A DNA stretch of 8,738 nucleotides from an uncultured Megasphaera sp. Its GTDB lineage: Bacteria > Bacillota > Negativicutes > Veillonellales > Megasphaeraceae. The stretch covers positions 1-8,738 of the forward strand of contig URLP01000072.1 of assembly GCA_900548635.1 (NCBI GenBank), read 5' to 3'. This document shows, piece after piece, positions 5,841-8,738 of this stretch; the stretch's first letter is position 1, and every line of letters begins with the position of its first letter. Both the position numbers and the translations under genes were made by a program. The notes under the pieces were generated by a model that was not told the origin of the DNA, ran no database searches, and saw nothing but the letters and a program-made list of their open reading frames with translations.

Positions 5841-6764
5841 TTAGCGGCCACGCTGCTTATAATAAGGCCGGAACGTGCGGCGCGGCTGTTTCGGCGTCTG
5901 TTTGAGCTTGAAGTAGTTGTGCTTGACGGTATGGTTCTTTTCGTCTGTGAAGGTGTTGACGTCGAAGAGTTTCAGCGATTCAATGAAGGGCACGAATTTT
6001 TTGTAGCCGAAATTGCGGACATCGAAGTCAGAGAACTGCTTGCTCAGGAGATTGCCGAGCGTGCCCGAGAAGATCCAGCCGTTGTCGTCGGAATTTTCTT
6101 CGGTCAGTTTAATCAAGGCCTGACGGATGGTGGAGAAATCCTTGCCCGGTGTCTTGCCGCGCTGCGGATTGGCTTCCGGCGGCTGGGGCGGACGGGCTGT
6201 ATTCGTTTCGCTGTTATGGCTGACAGGTGTCGTCCTGCCCGGTTTATGCGCTTCTTCCGCATGAGCAGCAGGAGCTGTTTCATGTTCAGCAGTTTCGTGT
6301 TCTTCCTGTTCTTCTGCTTCTTCTGCTTCTTCCCAGAGGACGTCGAGATAGAGGAACTTGTTGCACGCCGAGATGAAGGAGCGCGGCGTCTTGCTTTCGC
6401 CCATGCCGAGGACGTATTTCTGCGATTCCCGCAGGCGCGAGGCCAGGCGGGTGAAGTCGCTGTCTGACGAGACGATGCAGAAGCCGTCGAGGTTGCTCTG
6501 GTAGAGCAGATCCATCGTGTCGATGATCAGGGCCGAATCGGACGAATTCTTACGGATTGTATTGCTGTACTGCTGGATCGGCTGGATGGCGTTGTCTAAA
6601 ATCGTATTGCGCCACGAAGCCATCTGCGGCGTCGTCCAGTTGCCGTAGATGCGTTTGTAGATGACATCGCCGAGATTGTTCGCTTCAGATAAGATGACGT
6701 CGATGTATTTGCTGGAAATATTTTCGGCGTCGATGAGGACGGCGAGTTTCATTTCTTGATTCAT
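5841..6764 (-). CDS. NYN-domain RNase-like protein with C-terminal LOTUS (OST-HTH) domain
   Basis: The protein has 307 residues. Residues 5-145 form a NYN (PIN-like, LabA/limkain-b1 type) nuclease domain: LAVLIDAENIS with D12, NSSDSALIIDTMDLLY with D76, D82 and D85, and IVSSDSDFTRLASRLRE with D101 and D103. These acidic residues form the usual metal site and are intact. An acidic, low-complexity linker follows (about 146-208, rich in E, A, H, P). Residues 209-270 fit a LOTUS/OST-HTH domain (RQALIKLTEEN, GWIFSGTLGNLLSKQ, FGYKKFVPFIESL), a fold associated with RNA binding in NYN proteins. The tail 281-307 is strongly basic and could bind nucleic acid. It is probably a cytoplasmic RNA-processing or RNA-decay factor; its substrate is unknown. 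The start ATG has AGAGG about 10 bases upstream. It is the first gene of a pair with the pseudo-exonuclease gene. Confidence 0.9.
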   Translation of the reverse strand: MNQEMKLAVLIDAENISSKYIDVILSEANNLGDVIYKRIYGNWTTPQMASWRNTILDNAIQPIQQYSNTIRKNSSDSALIIDTMDLLYQSNLDGFCIVSSDSDFTRLASRLRESQKYVLGMGESKTPRSFISACNKFLYLDVLWEEAEEAEEQEEHETAEHETAPAAHAEEAHKPGRTTPVSHNSETNTARPPQPPEANPQRGKTPGKDFSTIRQALIKLTEENSDDNGWIFSGTLGNLLSKQFSDFDVRNFGYKKFVPFIESLKLFDVNTFTDEKNHTVKHNYFKLKQTPKQPRRTFRPYYKQRGR

Positions 6765-6796
6765 ATTTCAATTACCTCTGTTTGCGTTATTTTTTT

Positions 6797-6802
6797 ATTA
6801 TA
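6797..6802 (-). promoter_or_regulatory. -10 element of the NYN operon promoter
   Basis: On the minus strand, TATAAT is preceded by TGA, making a perfect extended -10. The -35 region (around 6820-6825) is weak. It lies about 33 bases upstream of the NYN start and back to back with the plus-strand promoter at 6822-6830. Confidence 0.6.
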
Positions 6803-6821
6803 TCATCATCCGTAGTAACTG

Positions 6822-6830
6822 TGCTATAAT
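6822..6830 (+). promoter_or_regulatory. Extended -10 promoter of the EamA transporter
   Basis: TGCTATAAT is a perfect extended -10; no good -35 is visible. The expected start of transcription is about 6836-6838, exactly where the leader hairpin begins. The two divergent -10 boxes are about 22 bases apart, so polymerases at the two promoters would compete. Confidence 0.6.
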
Positions 6831-6837
6831 AAAACCA

Positions 6838-6882
6838 AGGCTGAGACGAAGGCGTGCATCCTTCGCCGGGCCTATTTTTTTT
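6838..6882 (+). terminator. Leader terminator-like hairpin before the EamA gene (possible attenuator)
   Basis: CGAAGG (6847-6852) pairs with CCTTCG (6860-6865) around a 7-base loop. An outer stem AGGCT (6838-6842) pairs with GGCCT (6869-6873), with small internal mismatches. T8 follows at 6875-6882, and the ribosome site AAGGTGG begins 4 bases later. It lies between the promoter and the gene it would serve, and no plus-strand gene upstream needs terminating. This makes it a candidate attenuator, a short terminated RNA, or a protective 5' hairpin. I see no known riboswitch aptamer. Confidence 0.6.
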
Positions 6883-6897
6883 AAGAAGGTGGTACAG

Positions 6898-7776
6898 ATG
6901 AAATGGAATAATATGGCGCCCTTCTGCGTTGCTGCTGCGGGAATCTGCTGGGGCATCATCGGCTTGTTTACCCGTCAGCTGTCGCTTTACGGCCTTTCGC
7001 CGCTGCAGATTACTTTCGGCCGCGCCCTGGTCACAGCCCTGGTCCTCAGCGGCGTGCTCCTCTGCCGCTGTCCGGAAAAGCTGCGCATTTCCCTGCGCGA
7101 TTTATGGATGTTCCTGGGTACGGGCCTGGGGAGCATCGTCTTTTTCAATATCTGCTACTTCACAGCCATCGAACTGATGACGCTCTCTGTAGCGGCCATC
7201 CTGCTTTATACGGCGCCGAGCATCGTCATGGTCTTTTCGATTTTTCTCTTCCATGAACGCTTTACACGGCGTAAAGGTTTCTGCCTGGTCCTGGCCTTCG
7301 TCGGCTGTGTCCTTGTCAGCGGTCTGGGAACTGGGCACGTCGCGGCCCTGGGCATCCTGGCCGGCCTGGGCAGCGGCTTTGGCTATGCCCTCTATTCGGT
7401 TTTCGGCCATTACGCTTTAGCCAAATATGAACCCCTGACGGTGACGGCCTGGACCTTTATCATCGCGGCCCTCGGGCTTTTACCTTTCTGCCGCTTCGGC
7501 ATGATGGCAGGACTTGCGGCCGCTGTGCCTTATACGGCGCTTCTTTTTGCCCTCCTGGGCATCGTCTCAACGGCACTGCCCTTCGTCCTCTATACGGTCG
7601 GCCTCCATCATATGGAAGCAGGCCGGGCTTCTATCCTGGCTTCTGTCGAACCCCTGACGTCGACCGTCGTAGGCATCGTCATTTTCCACGAAGCCCTGAC
7701 GGTAAGCGGTGCCCTGGGCATCATTTGCATCCTCGGCGCCGTCATCCTCTTGTCCCGGACGGAGGCTAGCGGATGA
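6898..7776 (+). CDS. EamA/DMT-family transporter
   Basis: This is a 292-residue integral membrane protein of the drug/metabolite transporter superfamily, made of two tandem EamA domains with about ten membrane helices. Domain one runs roughly 5-135 (ICWGIIGLFTRQLS, ALVTALVLSGVLLC, LLYTAPSIVMVFSIFLFHE). Domain two runs roughly 145-288, with the classic EAGRASILASVEPLTSTVVG and FHEALTVSGALGIICILGAV. Members export amino acids, metabolites or drugs from the cytoplasm; the substrate cannot be told from sequence. I chose the ATG at 6898 because AAGGTGG is 5 bases upstream; the GTG at 6889 falls inside that site. Expression may depend on the leader hairpin at 6838-6882. Its 3' end overlaps the convergent minus-strand gene by 11 bases, with no terminator between them. 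Confidence 0.93.
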   Translation: MKWNNMAPFCVAAAGICWGIIGLFTRQLSLYGLSPLQITFGRALVTALVLSGVLLCRCPEKLRISLRDLWMFLGTGLGSIVFFNICYFTAIELMTLSVAAILLYTAPSIVMVFSIFLFHERFTRRKGFCLVLAFVGCVLVSGLGTGHVAALGILAGLGSGFGYALYSVFGHYALAKYEPLTVTAWTFIIAALGLLPFCRFGMMAGLAAAVPYTALLFALLGIVSTALPFVLYTVGLHHMEAGRASILASVEPLTSTVVGIVIFHEALTVSGALGIICILGAVILLSRTEASG

Positions 7777-8738
7777 ATTCGAAGCGGAATTTGCGGCCCG
7801 GCGTAAGATAATCGAGGAGAAATTCTTCGTTCGGCACGACTTTGGCGACGATATTCGTCCGTTCTTCCGGCGGCAGTTCACATTTGACGATTTGCACTTC
7901 GCCCATATAGCGGAGGAAATCGGCATTGTCCAAGGTGATGTCGCCGCGGTGGAGACTGCGGAAGATATCGCTGTCCGGTTCGATGATGCGGCCGTCGAGG
8001 TGGGCCCGGCTGCCGCTCGTGCGGATGACGTCGCGCGACGTATCGCGGCGGACCGTAAAGGTATAGGAAAGCAGGTCCTGGATGTGTGGTTCCCGGCTGA
8101 GAAGCTTGGCCTTGATGACGACGACGCCCGTTTCTTCCCGACTGAGGGCAGCCAGGTCGCGCAGTTCTTTATCGGACGGGCCGTCGTCACCGATGAAGAC
8201 GGACTGGACGCCGAGAGCGGCTAAATGGCGTCCTGCCAGGCTGACGTCCAAATGGCGGTGGTCTTCCAGGGTCGGCAAGCCTTCAAAGAGCGGCGCCCGC
8301 CTTCCTTTCTGACTAGGCACGAAAGCGCCGACGGAAAGGCCGTGCGCGTGGAGCAGCGCCGTCTGGGCTTTGAAATAGTCCAGGTCCAGGCCCGTGTGGA
8401 GCCGGGGATAGAAGTTGTGCAGGCCGTCGATGCGGTCCATCTGGGCACCGTTCTTTTCAAGATTCGCGAGGTCCTCTTCGCTCAGGGTCGAAGCATTGAC
8501 CTGGACGCGGACGAGACGGCTGTACATGGCCAGTTTGGCGGCATCGAAACCGTCGTCGAAGCGCACTGTCGTGATGCCCAGGTCGGCAATGGCGGCGGCC
8601 AGCGTCTCCTTGATGGGGGCCAGCGTCGCGTTTTTGCGGTAGCCGCGCTTGTGCAGACCCTCGCCGGTGGTGTCCAGCATGATCTCGCAGACATTCTTGC
8701 GCAGCATGAAGCGGATCTTATACTCCGCGCCGGTCTCC
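7766..8738 (-). CDS. Chimeric frame: RlmL/YpsC-type RNA methyltransferase piece fused to MupG (DUF871) lacking its N-terminus
   Basis: The frame is open through the right edge; the ATG at 8707 is not a natural start. The first visible ~50 residues are a THUMP-type 23S rRNA guanine-N2 methyltransferase (COG0116), up to the end of the helix before the SAM motif: LDTTGEGLHKRGYR, then APIKETLAAA. The expected DPFCGSGT never appears. Instead the frame continues as MupG, the 6-phospho-N-acetylmuramidase of peptidoglycan recycling: DLGITTVRFDDGF, LHNFYPRLHTGLD, FEGLPTLEDHRH, VFIGDDGPSD, then the C-terminal domain RGDITLDNADFLRYMGEVQI. About 275 MupG residues are present out of roughly 360, so the first strands of the TIM barrel are missing. 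Both enzymes are probably inactive in this form. It may be a real deletion or an assembly error. Residue identities are by eye. Confidence 0.85.
   Translation of the reverse strand, partial: ETGAEYKIRFMLRKNVCEIMLDTTGEGLHKRGYRKNATLAPIKETLAAAIADLGITTVRFDDGFDAAKLAMYSRLVRVQVNASTLSEEDLANLEKNGAQMDRIDGLHNFYPRLHTGLDLDYFKAQTALLHAHGLSVGAFVPSQKGRRAPLFEGLPTLEDHRHLDVSLAGRHLAALGVQSVFIGDDGPSDKELRDLAALSREETGVVVIKAKLLSREPHIQDLLSYTFTVRRDTSRDVIRTSGSRAHLDGRIIEPDSDIFRSLHRGDITLDNADFLRYMGEVQIVKCELPPEERTNIVAKVVPNEEFLLDYLTPGRKFRFEFIR
8588..8599 (-). other. Junction between methyltransferase and MupG sequence
   Basis: On the minus strand, codons GCC GCC GCC ATT mark the change. Before them ETLAAA is typical of the methyltransferase; after them ADLGITTVRFDDGF is typical of MupG. 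The exact breakpoint could shift by a few codons because both families tolerate alanine and isoleucine here. The GCC run might have supplied microhomology, which is inference. Confidence 0.55.

Noticed and set aside
5778..6467. A 229-residue plus-strand frame
   Set aside because: It is antisense to the NYN gene, whose motifs and ribosome site are clear; it is a shadow frame.
6839..6846. GGCTGAGA, as found in the TPP riboswitch
   Set aside because: Only this short motif matches; the other conserved TPP blocks are absent and the leader is too short for the aptamer.
7709..8224. A 171-residue plus-strand frame after the transporter gene
   Set aside because: It is antisense to MupG sequence with recognisable family motifs and has no ribosome site.

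Overview
The window (about 55% GC, densely coded) looks like chromosome from an anaerobic Firmicute of the Negativicutes type, perhaps close to Megasphaera. I infer this from the GC content, strong GGAGG ribosome binding sites, selenocysteine machinery and cobamide assembly. No 16S or other marker is present, so the taxonomy is a guess. No rRNA, tRNA, CRISPR or IS transposase is visible.

Layout. (1) 1-1830, plus strand: the 3' end of selB, whose last 8 bases overlap selA, the complete selenocysteine synthase gene. (2) 1824-1992: an inverted-repeat intergenic element built of heptamers, then a bidirectional terminator. (3) 1997-3010, minus strand: a LacI-family repressor whose promoter carries an operator-like AAACGTTT. 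(4) 3172-4420, plus strand: cobT, overlapping by 8 bases a 64-residue RelB/DinJ-like protein with no toxin beside it. (5) 4420-4690: a 164-bp inverted-repeat element, a five-unit heptamer array and a second bidirectional terminator with nearly the same stem as the first. (6) 6764-4690, minus strand: a two-gene operon encoding a NYN-LOTUS (OST-HTH) RNase-like protein and a membrane protein. The N-terminal half of the latter resembles a DEDDh exonuclease with every catalytic residue replaced, and its C-terminal end looks SH3-like. (7) 6898-7776, plus strand: an EamA/DMT transporter preceded by an extended -10 promoter and a terminator-like hairpin that fills its leader. (8) 8738-7766, minus strand: an open frame joining a piece of an RlmL/YpsC-type RNA methyltransferase directly to the C-terminal three quarters of MupG (DUF871).

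How the genes fit together. SelB and SelA make and deliver selenocysteine. CobT activates the lower ligand of cobamides. The NYN/pseudo-exonuclease pair is the best candidate for an undescribed system: an intact RNase-like protein next to a membrane-tethered protein with a dead nuclease fold. The chimeric frame at the right edge is either a real deletion fusion or an assembly error and should be checked first.
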